From an uncultured Collinsella sp. (GTDB lineage Bacteria; Actinomycetota; Coriobacteriia; Coriobacteriales; Coriobacteriaceae): DNA of 64,000 bases. Each line of letters starts with the position of its first letter. Within the stretch, counting starts at the first letter, position 1. Positions 43,166 through 51,961 of this stretch are shown here, piece after piece. Location of the stretch: positions 25,418 through 89,417 of the forward strand of contig CABRHS010000008.1 in the NCBI GenBank assembly GCA_902470815.1. Direction: 5' to 3'. A program made the position numbers and the translations under genes. The notes under the pieces were generated by a model. The model searched no databases and was not told the DNA's origin. It saw only the letters and a program-made list of their open reading frames with translations.

Positions 43166-44083
43166 ATGAATCAGATTATTCTGGCATCGCACGGCGGGCT
43201 CGCCGAGGGCGCCCGCGACACCCTTTCGATGGTGCTCGGCGACGTGTCGAACGTCCACGTGGTGACGCTCGCCCGCGACGACAAGGAGCCCGTCTCGAAG
43301 GAGGTCGAGCGGCTCATGGAGTCGTTCGACGAGAACGACGCCGTGTATGTCTGCACCGACATGCTCGGCAGCAGCGTGAACAACTCGGTGGTCGAGCTCA
43401 TGAACAACGGCGCCAAGATCACGGTCATCAGCGGCATGAACATGCCCCTGGTGCTCTCGCTCGCGGTCGCCCAGGGCCCGCTTTCCGCCGGTGAGCTGCG
43501 CGCCATCGTGCGCGATGCCCGCGCCGGCCTGGTGAACTGCGGCGAGCCCGAGGAGCCCGTCGCCGCCCCGGCCAAGAAGCGCGCGGTTGTCGGCAAGGGC
43601 GGCAAGGCCAACATCGTCCTCGCCCGCCTCGATTACCGCCTGCTCCACGGCCAGGTCGTGTTCTCCTGGGTCAACAGCGTCGCCGCCCAGCGCATCATCG
43701 TCGTCGACAACGCCGCCGCCAACGATGAGATCAAGAAGGGCGCGCTCAAGCTCGCCAAGCCCGCGGGCGTGTACCTGAACGTCTACACCGTCGAGAAGGC
43801 CCTCTCCAAGATGGAGAAGCTCAACACCCTGGGCGAGAACGTCATGTTCGTCTTCGGCAACGTGCACGAGATGCTCGAGTTCCTCACTTCCTACAAGCTG
43901 CCCGAGGTCAACTTCGGCGCCGCTGCGAACCACGATGGCGCCGAGCCCGTGGGCGGCAAGGACAGCTCCGTGTTCCTCGACGCCGCCGAGAAGGCCGATG
44001 CGAGCAAGATCCTCGACCTGGGCGTCAAGGTCTACGAGCAGCAGACCCCCACGCAGCCCCGCACGGATATCACCTCGTTCTAA
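43166..44083 (+). CDS. mannose-family PTS fused IIA-IIB
   Basis: The protein has 305 residues. ATG 43166 follows AAGGAGGAG. IIA occupies residues 1-130 (IILASHGGLAEG, His9; YVCTDMLGSS). A basic Ala/Lys linker spans about 131-148. IIB occupies 149-305 (IVLARLDYRLLHGQV, His161). One chain carries phosphate from HPr to the sugar-specific step. In the first island these two parts are separate genes. It is the first gene of the second PTS operon. Confidence 0.94.
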   Translation: MNQIILASHGGLAEGARDTLSMVLGDVSNVHVVTLARDDKEPVSKEVERLMESFDENDAVYVCTDMLGSSVNNSVVELMNNGAKITVISGMNMPLVLSLAVAQGPLSAGELRAIVRDARAGLVNCGEPEEPVAAPAKKRAVVGKGGKANIVLARLDYRLLHGQVVFSWVNSVAAQRIIVVDNAAANDEIKKGALKLAKPAGVYLNVYTVEKALSKMEKLNTLGENVMFVFGNVHEMLEFLTSYKLPEVNFGAAANHDGAEPVGGKDSSVFLDAAEKADASKILDLGVKVYEQQTPTQPRTDITSF

Positions 44084-44143
44084 GTTTCGGCATGTGCCCC
44101 GCAGTAGGGGATCAGATATGCATCCACTGAAAGGAGAAAGGTA

Positions 44144-44941
44144 ATGGATACGCTCGTTAGCGCGATCCTCGTTGGCCTCGTCGGCGTCTTCTGCATGCTC
44201 GACTCTCGCCTGCTCGGTCGCTTGAACTTTGAGCAGCCGCTCATCGGCGCCACCCTCGTCGGTCTGGTTCTGGGCGACGTGCCCACCGGCCTCGCCGTCG
44301 GCGCCGCCGTCGAGCTCGTGAGCATGGGCCTCGTGCAGGTCGGTGCGGCCGTCCCACCGGATATGGTCCTCGGCGGCATCGTCGCCTCCGCGTTCGCCTG
44401 CCTCACCGGCGCCTCCGCCGAGACCGCGATGACCATCGCCATCCCGGTCGCCGTCCTCGGCCAGCTGCTCGGCATCGTGTTCCGCTCCATCATCGCCGCG
44501 CTCACCCACGTGGCCGACGCCTCCATCGAGGAGGGCAAGTTCAAGAAGGCGTACCGCATGCACATCGTCGCCGGTACCATCCTGTACTCCCTCATGTACT
44601 TCCTGCCCATCTTCGCCGCCGTCTACGTGGGCACCGACGTGGTCCAGATGATCGTCGATATGATCCCGGCCTGGGTCACCGACGGCCTGAACGTCGCCTC
44701 CAAGATCCTGACGGCCTACGGTCTCGCGCTGCTGCTCTCCATGATGCTCAACAAGGGCATGACCCCCTTCCTCTTCCTGGGCTTCATGCTCGCTTCCTAC
44801 CTCGGCCTGTCCGTCATCGCCGTGTCCATCTTCGGCGTCATCCTCGCCGTGGTGCTCATGAGCATCAAGTACGCCAACAATGGAACGCTCGCCGCCGCGG
44901 GTGCCGGCGCCGACTACGACCCGCTTGAAGACGACGAGTAA
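44144..44941 (+). CDS. mannose-family PTS component IIC (second system)
   Basis: The protein has 265 residues with RBS GAAAGGAG. It is an EII-Sor membrane protein (LLGRLNFEQPLIGATLVGLVLGDVPTGL, then AAVPPDMVLGGIVASAFACLTG). It is clearly homologous to the IIC at 24726 but has a different substrate loop. It forms the channel with IID. The IID gene follows after 13 bp. Confidence 0.94.
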   Translation: MDTLVSAILVGLVGVFCMLDSRLLGRLNFEQPLIGATLVGLVLGDVPTGLAVGAAVELVSMGLVQVGAAVPPDMVLGGIVASAFACLTGASAETAMTIAIPVAVLGQLLGIVFRSIIAALTHVADASIEEGKFKKAYRMHIVAGTILYSLMYFLPIFAAVYVGTDVVQMIVDMIPAWVTDGLNVASKILTAYGLALLLSMMLNKGMTPFLFLGFMLASYLGLSVIAVSIFGVILAVVLMSIKYANNGTLAAAGAGADYDPLEDDE

Positions 44942-44954
44942 GGAGGAACACGTC

Positions 44955-45803
44955 ATGGCTACCGAAACCACCGAGATGACCACCACCGACGTTTCGCTCA
45001 CCAAGAAGATCTGGCAGTTCTTCTGGCGTTCCTGGGCCATCCAGGACTCCTGGAACTACGAGCGCCAGATGAACATGGGCTTCCTGTACGGCATGGTCCC
45101 CACCATCGACCGCTGCTATCCGGATGAGAACGACCCCAAGCAGCTCGAGGCCAAGAAAGAGGCCTACCGTCGCCACATGGCGTTCTACAACTGCACCCCG
45201 CAGACGAGCGCCTTCGTCCTCGGCCTGTCCGCCTCCATGGAGGAGCAGTACGCCAAGGATCCCGAGTCCCTGAACCCCGATTCCATCAACGCAATCAAGA
45301 CCTCCCTCATGGGTCCGCTCTCCGGCATCGGCGACTCCTTCTTCCAGGGCACCATCCGCGTCATCGCCTTCGGCCTCGGCGTGCAGCTGGCCCAGCAGGG
45401 CTCCATTATGGGCCCGATCCTGGCCATGCTCATCTCCATCGTGCCCTCCGCGCTGATCACCTGGTTCGCCGCCAAGATCGGCTACCAGGGCGGTCATGAG
45501 TACCTGGGCAAGCTCCAGGGTGGCAACACCATGGACAAGCTCATGTACGTCTGCGGCATCGTGGGCCTCATGTCCGTCGGCGCTATGATCGCCACGCTCA
45601 TCGGTGCCACGACCCCCGTCACCTTCTCCGCGGGCACCGTGGTCATCCAGGACATCCTTGACTCCATCATGCCGAACATGATTCCCCTGGCCCTTACCGG
45701 CCTTATGTACTGGCTGATCAAGAAGGGCGTCAACACCGGCGGCCTGCTCGTCATCGCCATCGTGGGCGGCATCGCCCTCTCCGCTCTGGGCATCCTCGCC
45801 TAA
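44955..45803 (+). CDS. mannose-family PTS component IID (second system)
   Basis: The protein has 282 residues with RBS AAGGAGGAA. EIID features are WNYERQMNMGFLYGMVPTIDRCYP, FYNCTPQTSAFVLGLSASMEE and MGPLSGIGDSFFQGT. The C-terminal membrane segments end SALGILA. It pairs with the IIC at 44144. A GC-rich hairpin at 45815-45851 separates it from the deglycase gene. Confidence 0.94.
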   Translation: MATETTEMTTTDVSLTKKIWQFFWRSWAIQDSWNYERQMNMGFLYGMVPTIDRCYPDENDPKQLEAKKEAYRRHMAFYNCTPQTSAFVLGLSASMEEQYAKDPESLNPDSINAIKTSLMGPLSGIGDSFFQGTIRVIAFGLGVQLAQQGSIMGPILAMLISIVPSALITWFAAKIGYQGGHEYLGKLQGGNTMDKLMYVCGIVGLMSVGAMIATLIGATTPVTFSAGTVVIQDILDSIMPNMIPLALTGLMYWLIKKGVNTGGLLVIAIVGGIALSALGILA

Positions 45804-45814
45804 AGCACCCCCTC

Positions 45815-45851
45815 GGGCCGGGCGGCCCCGATGAACTGCGCTGCCCGGCCC
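45815..45851 (+). terminator. intra-operon hairpin between IID and the third deglycase gene
   Basis: The stem GGGCCGGGC/GCCCGGCCC is perfect over 9 bp with a 19-nt loop. There is no T-tract. It is probably a processing or partial termination point. Confidence 0.5.
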
Positions 45852-45917
45852 GCACCCCCAGGTACCATCGCGCTGAATTAGGCAGTAGCAGCGCGCGTAT
45901 ACGAAAGGAAACATGTT

Positions 45918-46901
45918 ATGTACGAGATCGACCTCAGCCTCCCCAAGCAGATCGTCGCCGACGTCCTGTCCAAGCACGAGATCCACAGCGTTGCCTTTGT
46001 GGGCTGCGGCGCCTCCATGTCCGACCTGTACCCGGCCAAGTACTTCCTGGCCAACAACACGGACAAGCTGAACGTCCAGATCTTCACCGCCAACGAGTTC
46101 AACTACGACACGCCCTCCTGGGTTGGCGAGCACACCTTCGTGATCACCTGCTCCCTGGGCGGCAGCACCCCCGAGACCGTCGAGGCCAACAAGACCGCAA
46201 AGAAGCGCGGCTGCCCGGTCGTCGCCCTCACCAACAAGGCCGGCTCCCCCCTCACCGAGGGCGTCGACCATGTGATCGTCCACGGCTTCCACGCCAACTT
46301 CGCCGCCAAGGGCGAGAAGCCCGGCTACGCTATCGCGCTCGCCGTCGAGATCCTCCAGCAGACCGAGGGCTATGACCACTACGAGGACATGCTCACCGGT
46401 CTGACCAACGTCTTCGAGCTCTGCGAGAAGTCCGCCCAGCAGGCCGAGAAGGTCGCCGAGCAGTTCGCCCAGGACTTCAAGGACGACGAGATGATCTACT
46501 TCATGGCATCCGGCGCCTCCGAGAAGATGGCCTACTCCCACGCCGCCTTCCTCTTCACCGAGATGCAGTGGATCGACGCCGCCGCCTACAACACCGGCGA
46601 GTACTTCCACGGCCCGTTCGAGGTGACCACTCCTGGTAAGCCCTACGTGCTCTTCATGTCCGACGGCGCCACCCGCCCGATGGACGCCCGCGCCCTCACC
46701 TTCCTGGAGCGCATGGGCGCCAAGGTCGCCCTCATCGACTCCAAGGACTACGGCCTGGCCGACGCCGTGCCGGCGAGCGTCGTGACCTACTTCAACCCGC
46801 TGCTGCACCTCGCTGTCATGCGCGTGTACGGCAACAAGATCGCCGAGGCCCGTCAGCACCCGCTGACCAAGCGCCGCTACATGTGGAAGCTCACCTACTA
46901 A
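45918..46901 (+). CDS. SIS-domain deglycase, FrlB-like (third unit)
   Basis: The protein has 327 residues. ATG 45918 is used; a nearer ATG at 45913 is out of frame. SIS loops are FVGCGASMSDLYPAK and CSLGGSTPETV. Glu215 and His231 (EYFHG) are the catalytic pair. It ends RRYMWKLTY, almost the same as the protein encoded at 40780. It should split the product imported by the adjacent PTS into a hexose phosphate and an amine. A strong terminator follows, with a HAD gene just behind it. Confidence 0.83.
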   Translation: MYEIDLSLPKQIVADVLSKHEIHSVAFVGCGASMSDLYPAKYFLANNTDKLNVQIFTANEFNYDTPSWVGEHTFVITCSLGGSTPETVEANKTAKKRGCPVVALTNKAGSPLTEGVDHVIVHGFHANFAAKGEKPGYAIALAVEILQQTEGYDHYEDMLTGLTNVFELCEKSAQQAEKVAEQFAQDFKDDEMIYFMASGASEKMAYSHAAFLFTEMQWIDAAAYNTGEYFHGPFEVTTPGKPYVLFMSDGATRPMDARALTFLERMGAKVALIDSKDYGLADAVPASVVTYFNPLLHLAVMRVYGNKIAEARQHPLTKRRYMWKLTY

Positions 46902-46946
46902 TCGGCGTTTTGGCCGGTTGCGGTGATTGAGCGATTGACTCGGATG

Positions 46947-46976
46947 GGGGCGGTCCTTGCGGGCCGCCCCTTTTTT
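46947..46976 (+). terminator. intrinsic terminator between the SIS and HAD genes
   Basis: A 10-bp stem GGGGCGGTCC/GGGCCGCCCC (one G-T pair) with loop TTGC is followed by six T. It ends where the HAD gene's RBS (GGAGAGGA) begins, so HAD expression must come from read-through. Confidence 0.9.
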
Positions 46977-46991
46977 GGAGAGGACGGGAAG

Positions 46992-47627
46992 ATGATCAAG
47001 GCAGTGCTGTTTGACATGGATGGCGTTCTGGTTGACACGGAGTGGTTCTACAATCGTCGCCGGTGCGCATATCTCGAGACCAAGGGGTTCGTGTTCGATG
47101 AGATCCCCGACCTGTCCGGAACGAACGACATCTACGTGTGGGAGTATTTCGAGCCCGACGATGCGCGGCGCCGGGCGGAGCTCAAGCGTGAATACGTCGA
47201 GCAGTACATGCCGGCGCATCCGGTGCCCTACGACGAACTCAAGAACAAGGATGCCAAGCCGGTCATGGAGGCGCTGCGCGAGCGCGGCGTGGTGAGCGCG
47301 ATCGCGAGCTCGGGGCAGCCCGAGATGATCGAGGAGCTTGTCGAGGCGGCAGACCTGCGCGACGTGCTGGTGGCGACGGTGAGCGGCCATGAGGTCGCGG
47401 CGTTCAAGCCGGACCCGGCGGTGTACCTGCGCACAATGGAGCTCTTGGGCGTCGCGCCCGAGGAGTGCCTGGTGGTGGAGGATTCGCCGCTCGGAATCGA
47501 GGCGGGGAGGCGCGCGGGGTGCCGAACGCTCGCGTTGCGGCCGCGCGAGGGGGTCAGCCTCGATCAGTCGAAGGCCGACCGGATCATCGACTCGCTGTGG
47601 GATCTGCTCGAGGAGATAGCCGAATAG
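46992..47627 (+). CDS. HAD-superfamily phosphatase/phosphomutase (beta-phosphoglucomutase-like), second copy
   Basis: The protein has 211 residues from ATG 46992 (GGAGAGGA upstream). Motif I is FDMDGVLVDTE (Asp8, Asp10), motif II ASSGQP, motif III/IV KPDPAVYL and VVEDSPLGIEAGRRAG. It parallels the HAD gene at 32243, which also follows SIS genes, so a HAD enzyme seems to be part of each unit. It may dephosphorylate the sugar product or a dead-end phosphate. Confidence 0.88.
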   Translation: MIKAVLFDMDGVLVDTEWFYNRRRCAYLETKGFVFDEIPDLSGTNDIYVWEYFEPDDARRRAELKREYVEQYMPAHPVPYDELKNKDAKPVMEALRERGVVSAIASSGQPEMIEELVEAADLRDVLVATVSGHEVAAFKPDPAVYLRTMELLGVAPEECLVVEDSPLGIEAGRRAGCRTLALRPREGVSLDQSKADRIIDSLWDLLEEIAE

Positions 47628-47686
47628 GGCCGCTCGAGGTGAAAACGCGGCCCCTCGGGTATAGACATCATTGAAGAGGTTATACT

Positions 47687-47698
47687 TATAACGTTATA
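47687..47698. promoter_or_regulatory. perfect palindrome TATAACGTTATA before the third GntR gene
   Basis: A 12-bp perfect palindrome lies 26 bp before the GntR start. It is likely an auto-operator. The same ATAACG core recurs at 41862 (before the EamA gene) and at 43145 (before the PTS genes). Confidence 0.6.
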
Positions 47699-47723
47699 TA
47701 CCACTCAGATATGGGGCGGTGTC

Positions 47724-48446
47724 ATGGCGAACTCAAAAAACGCACCTTTGTACCAGCAGATCTTCGAGGAGATCAAAAGCGCCATCGAGGAGGGCGTGTA
47801 TGCTCCCAAGGAGCGTATACCCTCCGAGCCCGAGTTGGCTGCGCAGTACGGGGTGAGCCGCATCACGGTGCGCAGGGCGGTCGAGGATCTTTGCGCCGAG
47901 GGATACCTCGTGAAACAGCAGGGTCGGGGCACGTTTGTGAGCACCCCGCACATCAATCGCCGCCTTTTGCAGTACATCGTCGCGCGCAGTTTCACGGACG
48001 TGTGCCGCGATAACGAGATGGTGCCCGGCGCCCATGTGATCAATCGACTCATCGTGCCGGTCCGCTCGGAAGAGGCTAAGTTCTTCGGGCTCGACGAGCA
48101 GGCTCTCCTGCTCTATATCCAGCGTGTGCGCACGGCGGACGGGCAGCCGATCTTCGAGGAGAACGTCTTCTTGCCCTATGAGGGGAATCAGGAGCTGCTC
48201 GCGATGGACCTCGAGGACGTGTCTCTGTTTGATACGATCACCCAGGTCGGGGGACGCCGCCCGGTTCGTACGCCCCAGCGCACGGTCGAGGCGGTCCGGG
48301 CCACGCAGGAGCAGGCTACGAGGCTGGTGATCTCGGCGGGGGACCCCTTGCTGTTCCTGAATGTCTGCTTTGCCGATGAGAACGACGAGCCGGTCTGCAT
48401 CGGGCGCCAGTACTACGTGGGCAGCAGGTACCGCTTCGTGCTGTAG
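47724..48446 (+). CDS. GntR/HutC-family regulator of the third PTS/deglycase unit
   Basis: The protein has 240 residues from ATG 47724. The GntR HTH is PKERIPSEPELAAQYGVSRITVRRAVEDLCAEGYLVKQQGRGTFV, residues about 28-72. The UTRA domain ends QYYVGSRYRFVL, very like the regulator encoded at 23164. The palindrome TATAACGTTATA lies directly upstream. It follows the HAD gene and probably controls 41947-47627 and itself. Confidence 0.93.
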   Translation: MANSKNAPLYQQIFEEIKSAIEEGVYAPKERIPSEPELAAQYGVSRITVRRAVEDLCAEGYLVKQQGRGTFVSTPHINRRLLQYIVARSFTDVCRDNEMVPGAHVINRLIVPVRSEEAKFFGLDEQALLLYIQRVRTADGQPIFEENVFLPYEGNQELLAMDLEDVSLFDTITQVGGRRPVRTPQRTVEAVRATQEQATRLVISAGDPLLFLNVCFADENDEPVCIGRQYYVGSRYRFVL

Positions 48447-48470
48447 CGGGAAAAGTTTATATACCCCCAA

Positions 48471-48617
48471 CAGGGGGGTTGTAAATTAAGAAGTGTGGGG
48501 TTTATCCGCGTTCACTGGGTAAGGCCCAGTGCTTCTGGTGGTGTTTCGCCATATAACCTTGAGTCTTGCGGGGTGATTGCCTGGCGAACCCCACACATCG
48601 TAATTTACAACCCCCTG
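48471..48617. mobile_element. MITE-like inverted-repeat element (147 bp)
   Basis: The ends 48471-48502 and 48587-48617 are inverted copies: 29 of 31 positions match with one extra G on the left. The arm reads CAGGGGGTTGTAAATTA onward and ends TGTGGGGTT. Inside are a CACTGGG/CCCAGTG hairpin and a TTCGCCA/TGGCGAA pair. It lies between the convergent GntR and YitT genes. No target duplication is visible. It might instead be a structured RNA. Confidence 0.6.
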
Positions 48618-48657
48618 CTGGGCATTTTGTGAGCCGTTTTGGCGAGAGACCGGCGGA

Positions 48658-49665
48658 TTATCGCCCGTCGTCTTGCTGGAGGCCCGCGGGCTCCTGACGC
48701 CGGGCCTGCTTGGAGAGCAGACGCGCCGGCTTGTCGGGATCGGGGACCGCCGTGGGCACGGGCTCGTCCACATGGCCGCCCCACCAGCCACCGACGAAGT
48801 TGAGCGTATGGAACACATTGATCACCGCTCCGGGGTCGATGTCGCATACGAGCTTGATGATGTCCTGGCTCTCGTACGTGGAGACCACGGTGTGCAGCAG
48901 GTACATCCTGTCGCGGCTGTAGCCGCCCACCACCTCGGCGCAGCTGATGCCGTGCTGGAAGTGGTTGACGTACGCGGTCATGACCTCGTCGGCCATGCGC
49001 GTGGTGATCTGGAGGGTCACGCGGTCGTAGCGGTGATAGAAGCTGTCGATGGTCTTGGTGGAGATGAACTGGAACACAATCGAATACGCGGCGTTGTCCC
49101 AGCCGAACATCCAGCCAAAGATGACCAGGATAAAGCAGTTGAAGGCGAAGATGACGCCCCAGATGGTCTTGCCCGTGTGATTGGAGACCCACAGGGCGAT
49201 GAAGTCGGTGCCGCCCGTCGAGGCGCCCGCCTTGAGGGCGATCGCGATGGACAGGCCGGAGACCACGCCGCCGAAGATGATGAGCATGATCTTGTCGCCC
49301 AGGAACGGGCCGAAGTGGAACATGTTGAGGAACAGCGACGAGAGGGCGACCTGCGCCATGGAGAAGATGACGAAGCGCCTGCTTATACCGTTCCAGCACA
49401 TGAGGGCCACGGGGATGTTGAGCGCGAGCATGCCCAGCGATGTGTCGATGTGGACGCCCCCGAGTGAGGTGATGCGGTCGACCAGGACGGCGACGCCGGT
49501 GAAGCCGCTGGGCAGCAGGTCGGCGGGCCAGACGAACGCCTGGATGAGGAACGTCTGGATGAAGGCCGAGATGACCACCGCCACGGCGGTGATGATGCGG
49601 CGCACGATGGTGAGGCGCGCGAGTTCGAGTGCGCGGTCGGTGAGCTGATCGACGGCGTTCGCCAC
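48658..49665 (-). CDS. YitT-family membrane protein
   Basis: The protein has 335 residues from a GTG start at 49665 with AAGGAG upstream; the longer frame has no RBS. There are five or six membrane segments (IITAVAVVISAFIQTFLIQAFV, GVAVLVDRI, IMLIIFGGVVSGLSIAIALKAGASTGGTDFIA with the YitT signature). A cytoplasmic DUF2179 domain follows (KTIDSFYHRYDRVTLQITT). Its function is poorly known and may be export. It is divergent from recQ. Confidence 0.92.
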   Translation of the reverse strand: MANAVDQLTDRALELARLTIVRRIITAVAVVISAFIQTFLIQAFVWPADLLPSGFTGVAVLVDRITSLGGVHIDTSLGMLALNIPVALMCWNGISRRFVIFSMAQVALSSLFLNMFHFGPFLGDKIMLIIFGGVVSGLSIAIALKAGASTGGTDFIALWVSNHTGKTIWGVIFAFNCFILVIFGWMFGWDNAAYSIVFQFISTKTIDSFYHRYDRVTLQITTRMADEVMTAYVNHFQHGISCAEVVGGYSRDRMYLLHTVVSTYESQDIIKLVCDIDPGAVINVFHTLNFVGGWWGGHVDEPVPTAVPDPDKPARLLSKQARRQEPAGLQQDDGR

Positions 49666-49882
49666 GTGTGCTCCTTCATACAGGTGATGGTTTTGCTGGA
49701 TTTGAGCGATTTTAGCACGGCGGCCACGTGTTTCGAGGCGGGTCCGGCGGGGTAATGGGCCGGAAACCGGGGCTTGCTCGTCGGGCAAGCGATCCACGAC
49801 CGGCCGGTCGCCCGCGGCGGGGTAAGATAACGGCCGATGACACGGGGCGCCGGGAGGGAGCCCCTCGGCGAAAGAGGCGTAG

Positions 49883-51895
49883 GTGGAGCTGGGCACGGCG
49901 GTTGACATTCTCAAGCGATATTATGGCTACGGGTCGTTTCGGCCTGGGCAGGACCGCATGGTCGAGGCCGTCCTGTCCGGTCGGGACGCGCTGGGCGTCA
50001 TGCCCACGGGCGCGGGCAAGTCCATCTGCTATCAGGTCCCGGCCCTCATGCTGCGCGGGCTCACCCTGGTCATCTCGCCGCTCGTCTCGCTCATGGGCGA
50101 TCAGGTGCGCTCGCTCAAAGAGGCCGGTGCGCGGCCGAGTTACCTCAACTCATCGCTCACGCCCGCCCAGCAGAACACCGTGCTCAAGCGCGCGTCCGAG
50201 GGCTGGTATCAGATCATGTACGTGGCGCCCGAGCGCTTGACGGATCCCCGCTTCATCGAGTTCGCCCAGCGCCTGGCGGAACCGGGCGGCCTGGGGCTGC
50301 CCCTCATCGCCGTGGACGAGGCCCACTGCGTCTCCCAGTGGGGCCAGGACTTCCGTCCCTCGTATCTGGGAATCGCCGACTTCATCGACGCTCTGCCCCA
50401 GCGGCCGGTGGTCGCGGCGTTCACCGCGACGGCGACCGATCGCGTGCGCCGGGACATCTCGGAGATGCTCGGCTTGAGGGCGCCCGAGACGGTGGTAACC
50501 GGCTTTGACCGCGCGAACCTCTCGTTCAACGTCGAGGAGCTGGGCGACAAGGCGAAGGCGGCGTGGATCGTCGATTACGCCCTGACCCACAAGGACGAAA
50601 GCGGCATCGTGTACTGCGCCACGCGCAAGGCCGTGGATGAGCTCGCCGACGGGCTGTCCCGCGCGCTCGCGCCGCAGGGCATTCGCGTGGCGCGCTACCA
50701 TGCGGGCATGAGCGCCCAGGACAGGACGAGCGAGCAGGCAGCGTTCATCGCGGACGCCGCCCCGCTCATGGTGGCCACCAACGCGTTCGGCATGGGAATC
50801 GACAAGCCGAACGTGCGCTACGTGATCCACAACAACGTGCCCGAGAGCATCGAGGCCTATTACCAGGAAGCAGGGCGTGCGGGACGCGATGGAGACCCCG
50901 CCGCATGCTACCTGCTCTGGAACGGCCGTGATTTCGGCCTGCGCCGCTACTTCATAGAGAGGGACGTGCCCGATGACGCCCTGAGCCCGAAGGAGCGCGA
51001 GTTCTCGCGGCGGAACAGGTATCGCCTGCTCGCCCAGATGGAGGGGTACTGCCAGACGACTGGGTGCCTGCGCGCGTACATCCTGCGGTACTTTGGCGAC
51101 GCGGGCGCGCTGGGCGTCGAGCGCGGAGCCGCGGCGGGGGAGGGCCGCTCCGACGCCGGGTCGCATGAGCCCGGGGCCGCGCCGCTCGAGAGCGGGACTG
51201 CCGAGGGCTGCGGCAACTGCTCCAACTGCCTGACGCGCTACGAGGTGGAGGATGTGACGGACGTCGCGGTCGCAGCGCTGAGGATGGTCGCCGCGACGGG
51301 CGGGCGCTTCGGCAAGGCGCTCGTGGCCGACGCCCTGCACGGGGCGAACACTGAGAAGATCCGGCAGTTCAACCTGTTCGATGCCGCCGGGTACGGCGCG
51401 GCATCCGCGGTGCCCATCCAGCGCATCAAGGAGGTCTTGGACCAGCTGGTGGGCCGCGGGTACCTGGTGCAGTCGCCGGGGCGCTTCCCGGTCGTGGGCC
51501 TTGGGCCGCTCGCCGAGGAGGCCTTGGACCCGCTGCGTGCGCAGGAGTTCGCCTTCACCGTCAAGAAGTGCGCGTCCAAGAGCCGGTCGGCCAGTCGGAC
51601 CCGCCGTGCCGTGGACCTGGTTCGCGAGGAGGCCGCCCTAGATGCCCGCCCGCGCGTGGGCGATGATGCGGAGCTGTTCGAGGAGCTGCGCCATCTGCGG
51701 GCGGAGCTCGCCCAAGAGCGCGACGTCCCCGCGTACATCATCTGCTCCGACGCCACGCTGCGGGGCCTGTGCCGCAGGCGCCCGGTCACGCGCGAGGACC
51801 TGCTCGAGGTGAGCGGCATAGGCGAGAAGAAGGCCGATGCCTACGGTGCGGCCTTCCTGGAGGCCATCGCCGACTACGAGGCCGGCGTGCGGTAG
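49883..51895 (+). CDS. recQ: ATP-dependent DNA helicase RecQ
   Basis: The protein has 670 residues with a GTG start. Motif I is MPTGAGKS (residues about 38-45), motif II VDEAHCVSQWG, motif VI QEAGRAGRDG. The zinc-binding region holds CGNCSNC, with a poorly conserved Gly/Ala-rich insertion just before it (about residues 405-435). An RQC wing follows, and a C-terminal HRDC domain (VTREDLLEVSGIGEKKADAYG). It unwinds DNA 3' to 5' in recombination and fork repair. Confidence 0.96.
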   Translation: MELGTAVDILKRYYGYGSFRPGQDRMVEAVLSGRDALGVMPTGAGKSICYQVPALMLRGLTLVISPLVSLMGDQVRSLKEAGARPSYLNSSLTPAQQNTVLKRASEGWYQIMYVAPERLTDPRFIEFAQRLAEPGGLGLPLIAVDEAHCVSQWGQDFRPSYLGIADFIDALPQRPVVAAFTATATDRVRRDISEMLGLRAPETVVTGFDRANLSFNVEELGDKAKAAWIVDYALTHKDESGIVYCATRKAVDELADGLSRALAPQGIRVARYHAGMSAQDRTSEQAAFIADAAPLMVATNAFGMGIDKPNVRYVIHNNVPESIEAYYQEAGRAGRDGDPAACYLLWNGRDFGLRRYFIERDVPDDALSPKEREFSRRNRYRLLAQMEGYCQTTGCLRAYILRYFGDAGALGVERGAAAGEGRSDAGSHEPGAAPLESGTAEGCGNCSNCLTRYEVEDVTDVAVAALRMVAATGGRFGKALVADALHGANTEKIRQFNLFDAAGYGAASAVPIQRIKEVLDQLVGRGYLVQSPGRFPVVGLGPLAEEALDPLRAQEFAFTVKKCASKSRSASRTRRAVDLVREEAALDARPRVGDDAELFEELRHLRAELAQERDVPAYIICSDATLRGLCRRRPVTREDLLEVSGIGEKKADAYGAAFLEAIADYEAGVR

Positions 51896-51961
51896 GGCGT
51901 TCGCGCTCGTTGCGCGGGCGCGCTTGTCGTACCATGGGGGGACCGCTACAAAGGAGGCCCC

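Noticed and set aside
43163..43168. GTG 43163 as start of the PTS IIA-IIB gene
   Set aside because: The adjacent ATG 43166 has better spacing from AAGGAGGAG and gives the usual IIA N-terminus.
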